Assembly: GCA_028871815.1 (NCBI GenBank)
Contig: JAGWMJ010000003.1
Span: forward strand, 1 to 64,000
DNA: 64,000 nt
Reading direction: 5' to 3'
Source of the DNA: Armatimonadota bacterium
Lineage (GTDB): Bacteria; Armatimonadota; Chthonomonadetes; Chthonomonadales; Chthonomonadaceae
Positions 1-7,285 of this stretch are shown in pieces (the first letter of the stretch is position 1; each line of letters opens with the position of its first letter). The position numbers and the translations under genes were made by a program. The notes beneath the pieces were generated by a model. That model did no database searches. It was not told where the DNA came from and saw only the letters and a program-made list of their open reading frames with translations.

Positions 1-1005
1 GGCATCGAGGAACTTCTGGCTGTTAGTTGCCACGGCGTCGCGACCGGTGCCGTTCCCGTTCCAGATTCCCACAAACGACTGGATTGTTTTGCTGCCATAG
101 CGCGCCACCGCGCCGATATCGCGAATGTTGCCAACGCGCCCGGCAGTGACAGGCAGCACATTCATTATTGCCGGCTCGATCATGATCGATTTGCTGGTTG
201 GCGCGTTCCCATCGTCGCTCAAGCCGGTTTTCTGCTGTCCTACCTCGATGCGCCAGCGCGGCGTAAGCTGATATCCGGCCCACATGTCTTGCAGGATGCC
301 GCCCGCGCCGGGAAGGGTGGGGTCGATCATCACTCGATAGTCAACGTGCGGCGAAAGGGTGCCATTCATCGCCAGTTCCAGCCGGCGCAAGCGGAACGTA
401 TCGCCGCCGCCACCGCCAAATGTCCGTCCCGGTGGCGCCGTTTTCAGCGCGGGGAAGTTGCCATCGAGAGTATCGCCGAACGCCGTGCCGTACCACGTGT
501 GCATTAAGCCGGTGAACTTGGCGCTGGGATGGAAACGAGCACCTGAGGCAGGCGGTTCTGCCGGGGCTGCGGGTAAGCTGCCCGGTGCGCCAACATCCTT
601 CAGGCCCTGTTCCACATCGGTCCCGATAACGGCAAGTTCCACCTTGAAGGCAGAGACCAGCTGGACAATCTCGCCACTGTCGTGGGCTATGGCCCTACGC
701 GCGTCGGACCCTGCGGCGGCGGTGTGAGCCGTTTGAAGCACGCGCGCAACCAGGCTGGCGAACTCGTATCGCGTGAGTGTACGACCGCCGAGGAAGTTGC
801 GGTCGGCCGGATAACCGGCGATCAGCCCATCGGCCGCCATCCGGCTGATCGCGCCATACTCCCATGCTCCGGCGGGCACGGTCTGTGGCGTCTGTCCATC
901 GGCGAACCGCGCACAGCTTAAGACGCAGATTGCCAGCGAGGCTGTCAGCGCTCCCGCGGCGCGGTGGAAGCTTCCAGTCGTGACGCGTGAATGTCGATGA
1001 GGCAT
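1..1005 (-). CDS. SLH-domain outer-membrane porin, C-terminus cut by window edge
   Basis: I read this frame directly: it is open from an ATG at 1005 down to base 1, giving 335 residues without a stop. The N-terminus has a hydrophobic signal-like segment (about residues 17-37). An S-layer-homology repeat follows at about 47-92 (WEYGAISRMAADGL, then GYPADRNF and LTRYEFASLVARVL). From about residue 155 there is beta-rich sequence with FRLRRLELAMNG, HVDYRVMIDP and WRIEVGQQK, resembling the phosphate-selective porin (OprO/OprP) barrel. In SLH-porins of other diderm bacteria the SLH part binds peptidoglycan-linked polymer and the barrel sits in the outer membrane; that role is inferred here. A TGGAG ribosome site lies 8-9 bases before the ATG. 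The gene diverges from queF. Confidence 0.8.
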   Translation of the reverse strand, partial: MPHRHSRVTTGSFHRAAGALTASLAICVLSCARFADGQTPQTVPAGAWEYGAISRMAADGLIAGYPADRNFLGGRTLTRYEFASLVARVLQTAHTAAAGSDARRAIAHDSGEIVQLVSAFKVELAVIGTDVEQGLKDVGAPGSLPAAPAEPPASGARFHPSAKFTGLMHTWYGTAFGDTLDGNFPALKTAPPGRTFGGGGGDTFRLRRLELAMNGTLSPHVDYRVMIDPTLPGAGGILQDMWAGYQLTPRWRIEVGQQKTGLSDDGNAPTSKSIMIEPAIMNVLPVTAGRVGNIRDIGAVARYGSKTIQSFVGIWNGNGTGRDAVATNSQKFLDA

Positions 1006-1120
1006 AATGAGGCGCTCCAGTTAAGAATCCGTTGAATTCGCGTAATCCGGCGGCGCCGGATGATGTGAAGGCGATGGGCACCTGCCGTACAACACAACAG
1101 GAGCCCAGGGAGGCAAGCGT

Positions 1121-1498
1121 TTGAACGAACGAATCGCAGCTCGGGCGGACCAGCGTAATCTGCTGGAGACGTTTCCCAACCCTGCGCCGGAGCGGAACTA
1201 CCGGATTGTTCACACGTGCAGCGAGTTTACCTCGGTCTGTCCGAAAACCGGCCAGCCGGACTTTGCCGAGATCGTGGTGGAGTATGTTCCGAGCGAACTG
1301 TGCCTTGAATTGAAGGCATTGAAACTCTACTACTACTCATTCCGCGATCGTGGTATTTTCTATGAGGCTGTGATCAACGCTATCCTGGACGACCTGGTGG
1401 CCGTCTGCCGGCCGCGCCGGATGCGCATCGAGGGCCGCTTCAACGTGCGCGGTGGAATTGCATCCGTCGTCGTGGCGGAATATGCCGTGGATGCCTGA
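1121..1498 (+). CDS. queF: NADPH-dependent 7-cyano-7-deazaguanine reductase QueF
   Basis: QueF reduces preQ0 to preQ1 in the cytoplasm, a step of queuosine tRNA modification. The 125-residue protein matches the short single-domain QueF type. It has the [11 protein letters not shown] block with the presumed catalytic Cys40 and Asp47, then [16 protein letters not shown], which carries the family QueF motif. The start is TTG at 1121, supported by an AGGGAGG Shine-Dalgarno with 7 bases of spacing. No other queuosine gene lies nearby. I found no convincing preQ1 riboswitch in the 115-base divergent spacer, only a small hairpin at 1045-1061. Confidence 0.93.
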   Translation: MNERIAARADQRNLLETFPNPAPERNYRIVHTCSEFTSVCPKTGQPDFAEIVVEYVPSELCLELKALKLYYYSFRDRGIFYEAVINAILDDLVAVCRPRRMRIEGRFNVRGGIASVVVAEYAVDA

Positions 1499-1541
1499 TT
1501 GGGAACACGCTTCAACAGCCGGGCCCGGCGATCGTCGCTGC

Positions 1542-2807
1542 TTATGCTGCGCCGATGCCCCCAACAGACCGGATGCGGCCATCCAAAGCAGCCTGGTCCG
1601 TGGTGAATGACTGCATTGCCGATTCGGTCATGAGGTCGTCTATCGCCGCGCGACCACGCCAGCGAGCCAGGTTCGGAATCTTGCCATGGCTGCGGATTTC
1701 GCTCTGCTCCTCCGGCGTGAATGCGGCAAACATGCGCGTCCCGAAGTCGCGATCCGCCTCGCGAAGGTCGTCACCATGGAGTACCGTGCCGCCGCGAGAC
1801 GCCAGGCTCGCGGTGAACTGCTGGAAGGTTTCATCGATGGCCCACAGGCGCTCAAAGTCGCCGGCCATCTCCGGGTCGGCGATCGCCACCTCCAGTTGAT
1901 CGTCGACGTGTGAAACCAGGTCGGCCGGTTTGTAGCCGGCCGCCAGAAACTCAGCGACGGCGGATGGTGGAGCGGTAAACACGTCAACACCGGCCAAAGC
2001 GGCCATCTGCTCTCCGCCGCGCATCGATGCTGCAATCTGCCTGGTACCGATGCCGGCGCGACTTGACCGTGCGCTGCGGAGGCCGGCCTGTGAGGCGAGC
2101 GTCGTCTTTTCGCCGGCGTTTCGTCCGTCGCCGAGGTGGTTCTCAACAATAACCTGGTTCAGGCGGCCAAGGAAGACGTTCACAAAGCTCGGATCCGAGA
2201 CCATGGCGGCAAGATAGTTCTGCCGGGCGGAAAAGCCGAGCGTGTAGTTGATTGGGATGTCCATCGCTCGAGCACGGGCCACGGCGCAATAACCCTCCGG
2301 CGTGAGTGGGATCTTGACGATGAAGTGTTCCGGGTTCACTGCGTAATATCGCTGCGCGTACCGCACCGTGCGCTCCATGTCGTGCGACACGGACGGGTGC
2401 AGCTCTACGCTCACCAGCACGTCAAACGCCTGAATCAGGCGGAGCGCGATGTGACAGTTCACCACAAACGCAGCATCCATTACCAGGTCTGCCTCGGAGC
2501 CGGAGGGATCCGATTCTCGAATAGCCGCTATAGCGCGCTGAATGACGTCGTCCATGATGCCGGACTGAACCACCTGGTTCGCCAGTGTGTTATTTGTCGT
2601 GAGGGCGCTGGCTTCCAGACGCCAGATCTTCTCGGCTTCCTCCAGCTTGCCCGTATCGTACCAAACGCGCGTTCCAAGCTCATTCAATCGGGCCAGTCCG
2701 GGGTCCGAAGGCGGTGCCGCGACGCGCTCCACCGAGTGCAGTGGCGAGCAGGCCAGTTCGTGTACCAGTGCTTCACGCTTCGTAGGGCCGTAATCCAGGT
2801 TGCTCAT
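1542..2807 (-). CDS. tal: transaldolase
   Basis: This enzyme interconverts sedoheptulose-7-P plus glyceraldehyde-3-P with erythrose-4-P plus fructose-6-P in the non-oxidative pentose phosphate pathway. The 421-residue frame shows the transaldolase pattern: VWYDTGKLEEAEKIW near the N-terminus, SALTTNN, then HFIVKIPLTPEG carrying the Schiff-base lysine, and NYTLGFSARQ. I start at ATG 2807 (MSNLDYGP), which has GGGAG seven bases upstream; an in-frame ATG at 2867 has no such site. It is longer than typical bacterial transaldolases (about 220-380 residues), with extra sequence at the C-terminus. A xylulokinase gene lies upstream on the same strand, which fits pentose catabolism. Confidence 0.85.
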   Translation of the reverse strand: MSNLDYGPTKREALVHELACSPLHSVERVAAPPSDPGLARLNELGTRVWYDTGKLEEAEKIWRLEASALTTNNTLANQVVQSGIMDDVIQRAIAAIRESDPSGSEADLVMDAAFVVNCHIALRLIQAFDVLVSVELHPSVSHDMERTVRYAQRYYAVNPEHFIVKIPLTPEGYCAVARARAMDIPINYTLGFSARQNYLAAMVSDPSFVNVFLGRLNQVIVENHLGDGRNAGEKTTLASQAGLRSARSSRAGIGTRQIAASMRGGEQMAALAGVDVFTAPPSAVAEFLAAGYKPADLVSHVDDQLEVAIADPEMAGDFERLWAIDETFQQFTASLASRGGTVLHGDDLREADRDFGTRMFAAFTPEEQSEIRSHGKIPNLARWRGRAAIDDLMTESAMQSFTTDQAALDGRIRSVGGIGAA

Positions 2808-2894
2808 CTTCGTTCTCCCAGCCATCCGGCTACTCCGGTGACACGCCGGTTCCATAGTACCCGCCACGGCGATCGCCTCCCAGAGGGCGCCGAA

Positions 2895-3461
2895 CTACGC
2901 TCCACGCCCGTACCAGGCTTTGACGGATGGCCGCGTCCAGGCAACCGTAATCACGAGCGCCACCAGCATCCAAAAGCCACCGGTAATCGCCGAACCGGAG
3001 AACCGCAGCAGCCCGGTAACGGCGAACAGAACCGGCATTGCCCAGTTTGCAGGCCATGCCCATTCATGTTGCGTCCACACGAACCACGAAAGCGCGAGTA
3101 CGAATAGAATGAACGGAACCAGGATGACGACGTGCGCGATAGTGGCTACAGTTCCCACCGCCGCAAAAATGTAGTTGGAAGAGTCGGCGCGCATCGCCGG
3201 CCTGTGGACCAACGTCACGAACAGCGACACCAGCGGGATCAGCACGACATACACCAGGTTCGTGACGCACGCCACGACCACGCCGGCGGGTCGCTCCTCC
3301 AGCTGCTCTACCTGCGACGCCAGCGCGCCACTTGCGGCGAGCGATTCATCCCGCAGCTGACCAGCGTATGCGGTCAGCGGCGTTGAACACTGCCGGCACA
3401 GCGACCGGCCAACAGGATTGGCGGCGCCGCAGTTTGGACATGAAGTGGTTTCTGTCTCCAT
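2895..3461 (-). CDS. zinc-ribbon membrane protein of unknown function
   Basis: The 188-residue protein starts with a double CxxC zinc ribbon (CPNCGAA, then CRQC), followed by about 40 polar residues. Several hydrophobic segments follow (VVVACVTNLVYVVLIPLVSLF, IAHVVILVPFILFVLALSWFV, MPVLFAVTGLLRF and a final VALVITVAW), so it is likely a polytopic inner-membrane protein with a cytosolic zinc knuckle. I chose ATG 3461 because it starts just before the zinc ribbon and lies 10 bases after the xylulokinase stop; an ATG at 3506 would sit inside that gene. No strong ribosome site is visible, so it may be translated by coupling. I do not recognise a specific family. Confidence 0.7.
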   Translation of the reverse strand: METETTSCPNCGAANPVGRSLCRQCSTPLTAYAGQLRDESLAASGALASQVEQLEERPAGVVVACVTNLVYVVLIPLVSLFVTLVHRPAMRADSSNYIFAAVGTVATIAHVVILVPFILFVLALSWFVWTQHEWAWPANWAMPVLFAVTGLLRFSGSAITGGFWMLVALVITVAWTRPSVKAWYGRGA

Positions 3462-3471
3462 GGAGATGCGT

Positions 3472-5028
3472 TCAGCCACTCTCTGCAAAGCGGCTGACCC
3501 GGACAAAGTCCTCCTTCAGGTGCCGGTACAGCCCTTGGTAGATTGCGTGCAACTCACGGTAGCGGGCATTTGCCGGCGGCGCCGGCTTCGTGCGCGTCTC
3601 CACGCGGATGGTGGATCGGCAGGCCTCTTGTACCGAGCCGTAGATCCCGGCGCCAACGCCGGCCAGGAGAGCCACGCCGAAGGCGGGACCCTCGTCGGTA
3701 TTGATCGTTACGTGATCCAGACCTGTGATGTCGGCATGTATCTGCCGCCAGAACGGACTGCGCGCTCCGCCACCAGAAGCGCGAACCTCGCCCATAGGAA
3801 CATTCATCTCCTGCATAATCTGGACAGAATCGGCCATGCCAAAGGCAACGCCCTCCATAATGGCCCGCGCGGCATGGCTCCGGTCGGTTCGCCGTGTGAT
3901 CCCGAAGAGGACGCCGCGGGCTAGTGGATCCGGCCAGGGCGCGCGTTCTCCCGTCAGGTAAGGCAGGAAAATGAGGCCCTCCGCGCCAACCGGCGCCCGC
4001 TCAGCCTCGCGGCTCAGAAGTTCATAGGGGTCTGTGCCTATTGCATCGGCAACCGAGCGCTCAGCCGCGCAAAACGTATCTCGGTACCACTGCAGGGACC
4101 CTCCCGCCGATAGCATCACACCCATAATGTGCCAGGCGCCGGGAACAGCATGGCAGAAGGTGTGCAGCCGCAGCGCTGGATCCACAGCCGGTTCGGCCGC
4201 ATAGGCAAAGACAACGCCGGAGGTGCCCACCGTGGAGCTGACGATACCTGGCTCAACGATACCGTTGCCAACGGCGCCGGCAGCCTGGTCACCGGCGCCG
4301 CCGACGACGGGGGTGCCCGGCGCCAGTCCTGTTGCTGCCGCGGCCGCCTCGGTGACGCGCCCGCTGACTTCAGGCGACTCCAGTGCCGGCGGCAGCCAAT
4401 CGGCGGGTATGTCGATGGCGTCCAGAAGTTCCAGAGCCCATGCCCGTTTCCGCACATTGAACATGGCTGTGCCTGAGGCGTCCGATACCTCCGTGGCATA
4501 CTCGCCCGTCAGGCGCAGTCGAATAAAATCCTTCGGAAGCAGCAGGCGCTTCACCCTCACCCAAACCTGCGGTTCGTTCCGGCGCAACCAGATTGCCTTT
4601 GGCGCAGTGAAACCCGTGAGCACCGGATTGGAGAGCCACTCCACAACTCGCTGATGGCCTACGGTTTCGGTGATCCAGTCACATTCCGCCTGCGTGCGCT
4701 GATCGTTCCACAGCAGGGCCCGACGCAGTGGATTGCCATGCTCATCCAGAAACACCGATCCGTGCATCTGGCCGGAAAGACCAATGGCCCGGATCTCGCG
4801 AGCCTGAATGCCGGCCTGCGCAATAACGCCCCCAACCGCGTGGCACACGCCGTCCCACCAATCCTCCGGTTCCTGCTCACTCCAGAGCGGTTGCGGCGAA
4901 TAGAGCTGGTATGCGGATGAAGCGCTCGCCACCGCGCTGCCATCCGGGCGGATCAACAGCGCCTTGACGCCGCTTGTGCCCAGATCGATACCCAGAAGGT
5001 AATCCAACTTAACTGCCTCCGCTCCCAA
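3472..5028 (-). CDS. xylB: xylulokinase (FGGY carbohydrate kinase)
   Basis: The product phosphorylates D-xylulose to xylulose-5-P for the pentose phosphate pathway. The 518-residue protein carries the FGGY signatures: N-terminal LLGIDLGTSGVKALL, then GLSGQMHGSVFLDEHG and LLWNDQRTQ. The middle has [16 protein letters not shown] and the C-terminal part has EGVAFGMADS and GGGARSPFWRQI. The length is typical. The start is uncertain. TTG 5028 has GAGGAG upstream. TTG 5007, giving an N-terminus closer to relatives, has GGAGG eight bases before it. It is followed at 10 bases by the zinc-ribbon gene and then by transaldolase. Confidence 0.92.
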   Translation of the reverse strand: MGAEAVKLDYLLGIDLGTSGVKALLIRPDGSAVASASSAYQLYSPQPLWSEQEPEDWWDGVCHAVGGVIAQAGIQAREIRAIGLSGQMHGSVFLDEHGNPLRRALLWNDQRTQAECDWITETVGHQRVVEWLSNPVLTGFTAPKAIWLRRNEPQVWVRVKRLLLPKDFIRLRLTGEYATEVSDASGTAMFNVRKRAWALELLDAIDIPADWLPPALESPEVSGRVTEAAAAATGLAPGTPVVGGAGDQAAGAVGNGIVEPGIVSSTVGTSGVVFAYAAEPAVDPALRLHTFCHAVPGAWHIMGVMLSAGGSLQWYRDTFCAAERSVADAIGTDPYELLSREAERAPVGAEGLIFLPYLTGERAPWPDPLARGVLFGITRRTDRSHAARAIMEGVAFGMADSVQIMQEMNVPMGEVRASGGGARSPFWRQIHADITGLDHVTINTDEGPAFGVALLAGVGAGIYGSVQEACRSTIRVETRTKPAPPANARYRELHAIYQGLYRHLKEDFVRVSRFAESG

Positions 5029-5163
5029 GCCCTGCTCCTCATTATGGGCGCGTGGTAAGCCACTGTCAATTGCGTTGACAGCCTCAGCGCCGCAGAGTGC
5101 GCGATATTGTCTCGGGACGACTTTTTTCTATGCAAAAGATCACTCACTTAGATGTAACTGTTG

Positions 5164-5169
5164 TATAAT
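5164..5169 (+). promoter_or_regulatory. possible -10 box before small lipoprotein gene
   Basis: A perfect TATAAT lies 78 bases before the GTG start at 5247, in the spacer after the divergent xylulokinase gene. I do not see a convincing -35 hexamer at 16-18 bases, so this is only a candidate. Confidence 0.35.
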
Positions 5170-5246
5170 GGTGGATGCGGGGCGACGTGGCGCGATAGCG
5201 CGCAACTGCTGTCCCGGCAGTTCCCAGAATGGGAGGTTGAATCATC

Positions 5247-5516
5247 GTGAAACGAAATGCTATCCGGTTGGTGATCGCAGCTGCTGCGGCCGCAGCGACG
5301 GCTGTGGCGCTAGCCGGCTGCAGCAGCCCCAGCACGCTGACCGGCAAAGAGACGACGTCCGACGCCAGCAGCACCATCACCAACAACCGGAAGGCTGGTG
5401 GGCCGGCTGCCGGCGCCATAGCCAGACCAATGATGGCGCCAAAGGGCCAGAACACCAGCCAGTCGTATACGGCGGGTGTTGGCCAAAAGGCGGGTGGCAG
5501 CGCCGGCGGCGGCTAG
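5247..5516 (+). CDS. small lipoprotein, paralogue A beside pseudopilin
   Basis: An 89-residue protein with a classic lipoprotein signal: basic MKRN, an alanine-rich hydrophobic stretch, and the lipobox LAGC with Cys25. The mature part is short, polar and Gly/Ser/Ala-rich, with no predicted domain. Its C-terminal section (MAPKGQNTSQSYTAGVGQKAGG) shares spacing with the lipoprotein at 6562-6819 (LAPKGTDLSSKSWTKGVGAK). The two therefore look like paralogues flanking the pseudopilin. The start is GTG at 5247 with GGGAGG ten bases upstream. Its function is unknown; a periplasmic or outer-membrane anchored partner of the pilin-like protein is speculative. Confidence 0.75.
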   Translation: MKRNAIRLVIAAAAAAATAVALAGCSSPSTLTGKETTSDASSTITNNRKAGGPAAGAIARPMMAPKGQNTSQSYTAGVGQKAGGSAGGG

Positions 5517-5564
5517 AAGCGAAGTGCGCTCCAGAATTGATGAGGCGTGCGTTCGGGAACGTTG

Positions 5565-5593
5565 TTCACGTTTCCGCAGTCTCAGGGTATAAT
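5565..5593 (+). promoter_or_regulatory. sigma70-type promoter for pseudopilin
   Basis: TTCACG (5565-5570) and a perfect TATAAT (5588-5593) are separated by 17 bases. They lie about 85 bases upstream of the pseudopilin ATG. This suggests the pseudopilin and the lipoprotein after it have their own transcript. Confidence 0.6.
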
Positions 5594-5678
5594 CCGTAAC
5601 GCATATGCAGTCACGCAGTGGCGTAAGCACGATGCCTCAGCGTGGATCATGCGGCGTGCAAATCTACAGGAGGTAGAA

Positions 5679-6560
5679 ATGACTGGTTCTTCGAACCGAC
5701 AGCGAAACAACGCGTTTACGCTGATCGAGCTGCTAGTTGTAATCGCTATCATTGCGATTCTAGCCGCAATACTCTTCCCCGTGTTCGCGCAGGCTCGCGA
5801 GAAGGCTCGCGCCATTTCGTGCCTCTCCAACATCCGTGAACTCGGACTGGCAGGGCAGATGTACATGGAAGACTACGACGAGGTCGAGATTCTCAACCTT
5901 GGCGGTCAGGACTCCAACGGCATCAACGAAAACTGGCCCGTGCGCCTCCAGCCCTACATCAAGAGCTGGCTGATCATGGACTGTCCGGATGTCGCGGGCG
6001 ATCAGGGCGTCTTCAGCCCCGGCAGCCCCTACAACTGGTACGCGAACTGGGAGACGTTTGAGACGTACGGATTCAACTACAACTACCTCTGCCCGTGGCA
6101 GAGCGGCGTCTGCAGCTACAATCCTACGGCCCAATTCCCGAATCCCTCGCAGCCTGTAACCGAAGCCGCCATCAATCAGCCATCCGCAACGATTGAGTTC
6201 GTTGACTCGATGTATGACTTCGGCCAGAACCCGGCCCTTCCGGACAGCAATCCCATCGGCTTCTTCGATGCGAATGCGCCGGATCAGTATCCGATCATCC
6301 TTCCGTCGCCCACCGAGTGCACCTGGTACGACGGAATCCATGGCGGCTACGACTGGACCTACAATCCGCAGGGCCCGCCCAACCTGCTCGGCTTCGCTCA
6401 CAACCGCCATACCGGTGGTGAGAACGTCTGCTGGGTGGATGGGCACGCCAAGTTCATGCAGGCCGGTGGCCTGTACGCCGGCACGAACTTCGGACCGGGT
6501 GTGAGCGAACTCAACGTCGTGATCACCAACCCGTCCGCATACGTGTGGGACCTGAACTAG
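5679..6560 (+). CDS. type II secretion/type IV pilin-like protein with H-x9-DG motif
   Basis: A 293-residue pseudopilin. After an 12-residue polar leader comes [20 protein letters not shown], the class III prepilin signal, with Glu at mature position 5. The cleavage residue is Ala12, not the usual Gly. The following [12 protein letters not shown] and [16 protein letters not shown] stretch is typical of DUF1559-like prepilins, here of the Armatimonadota kind. The C-terminus has the H-x9-DG motif (His244 to Asp254-Gly255). Such proteins are cut and methylated by prepilin peptidase and assembled at the inner membrane. ATG 5679 has AGGAGG seven bases upstream. The exact function of this expanded family is not known. 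Confidence 0.9.
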   Translation: MTGSSNRQRNNAFTLIELLVVIAIIAILAAILFPVFAQAREKARAISCLSNIRELGLAGQMYMEDYDEVEILNLGGQDSNGINENWPVRLQPYIKSWLIMDCPDVAGDQGVFSPGSPYNWYANWETFETYGFNYNYLCPWQSGVCSYNPTAQFPNPSQPVTEAAINQPSATIEFVDSMYDFGQNPALPDSNPIGFFDANAPDQYPIILPSPTECTWYDGIHGGYDWTYNPQGPPNLLGFAHNRHTGGENVCWVDGHAKFMQAGGLYAGTNFGPGVSELNVVITNPSAYVWDLN

Positions 6561-6561
6561 C

Positions 6562-6819
6562 GTGAAGGTTGCTTGCAGTTGGCGGTTGATCGTGTTCGCG
6601 CCGGCAGTTATTGGCGCCGTGCTCGCCTTCGGATGTGCTAATCCGCAGGCGCCGCGGGCCAATGCCGGCGCCACTACCAGCAACGTGGTTGTGAAGAAAC
6701 CGAAGGGAGGGAGTGGAGGCGCCACGGCACAGCTCGTGCTCGCGCCAAAGGGCACAGACCTCTCGTCGAAATCGTGGACGAAGGGCGTTGGCGCTAAGCT
6801 CGCTCCCCTCAACCAGTGA
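6562..6819 (+). CDS. small lipoprotein-like protein, paralogue B beside pseudopilin
   Basis: An 85-residue protein whose GTG start follows the pseudopilin stop by one base, so translation is probably coupled. It has an N-terminal hydrophobic segment ending in AFGC (Cys25). The Phe at -2 makes this a weak lipobox, so lipidation is uncertain. The mature region is short, with LVLAPKGTDLSSKSWTKGVGAK near the end. It aligns with the C-terminal part of the lipoprotein at 5247-5516 (APKG, then a Ser-aromatic-Thr, then GVGxK). A strong hairpin follows at 6851-6886. Function unknown. Confidence 0.7.
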   Translation: MKVACSWRLIVFAPAVIGAVLAFGCANPQAPRANAGATTSNVVVKKPKGGSGGATAQLVLAPKGTDLSSKSWTKGVGAKLAPLNQ

Positions 6820-6850
6820 CCACGTAGTTCTCAACTGCCAGACCGGTAAC

Positions 6851-6886
6851 AAAGGGCCCGCACTTCACTCGAGGTGCGGGCCCTTT
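6851..6886 (+). terminator. strong hairpin terminator after pseudopilin unit
   Basis: A perfect 13-base-pair stem (6851-6863 with 6874-6886) and a 10-base loop lie 32 bases after the small lipoprotein gene. The stem is AAAGGGCCCGCAC with its complement, ending in TTT; it has A and T ends in both directions and could act bidirectionally. Confidence 0.75.
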
Positions 6887-7215
6887 GCGCATCGGTTGCG
6901 CATTGCAGCCAGGCGCCGGGGACTGCGCTCCTTCTTTTCCGTCCGGCGCAGCGCTAACTATCATCCTGAGCGACGCGATGGAGATCTCCGGCGCAACTTC
7001 GCGCTATCGTGCCCGAGCCGGAGCTATTTGGATTCCGCCTGCCGGAGTTTGCAAAAAGAGTGTTCGCCTGGTCAGGCGTGACGATACTGCGGCCGACCGA
7101 CCACGCATGGGTATGAGCCGGGGTAGGCTGGAGCGATCATGCTGCGAGAGGTTGTGACTCCTGTGACGGCGGACGGGTCAGGCGCCATCAAAGGAACAAC
7201 CCTGAGAGGAGTAAG
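6887..7215. other. 330-base spacer without recognised gene
   Basis: This stretch lies between the terminator of the pseudopilin unit and the hairpin past the end of pnp. It contains a 90-codon open frame (6885-7157, plus strand) with no ribosome site, low-complexity arginine-rich sequence and no family I recognise. I do not call it. The end (7160-7215) holds AAGGAACAACCCTGAGAGGAGTAAG-like purine-rich sequence directly before the hairpin. That could be the 3' part of a small RNA, but I cannot assign a class. Confidence 0.3.
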
Positions 7216-7252
7216 AAGGGGCTGCCGGATTGGAATCCGGCAGCCCCTTTTT
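7216..7252. terminator. long hairpin terminator between pnp and upstream spacer
   Basis: A 16-base-pair near-perfect stem (AAGGGGCTGCCGGATT and its complement) is followed on the plus strand by TTTTT and on the minus strand by TTCTT. It lies 34 bases past the pnp stop, so on the minus strand it would terminate pnp. The better T-run is on the plus strand, so it may also end a plus-strand transcript from 6890-7215. Confidence 0.75.
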
Positions 7253-7285
7253 ACTCCGCCGTAGCCGAAGTTTGCCGAAACGGAA

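Noticed and set aside
1006-1120. preQ1 riboswitch before queF
   Set aside because: The spacer has only a 7-base-pair GC hairpin and none of the conserved aptamer sequence.
7150-7215. Glycine-riboswitch-like fragment (AAGGAACAA, CCTGAGAGG)
   Set aside because: Only short pieces resemble the class, the conserved core order is absent and no glycine gene follows on the plus strand.
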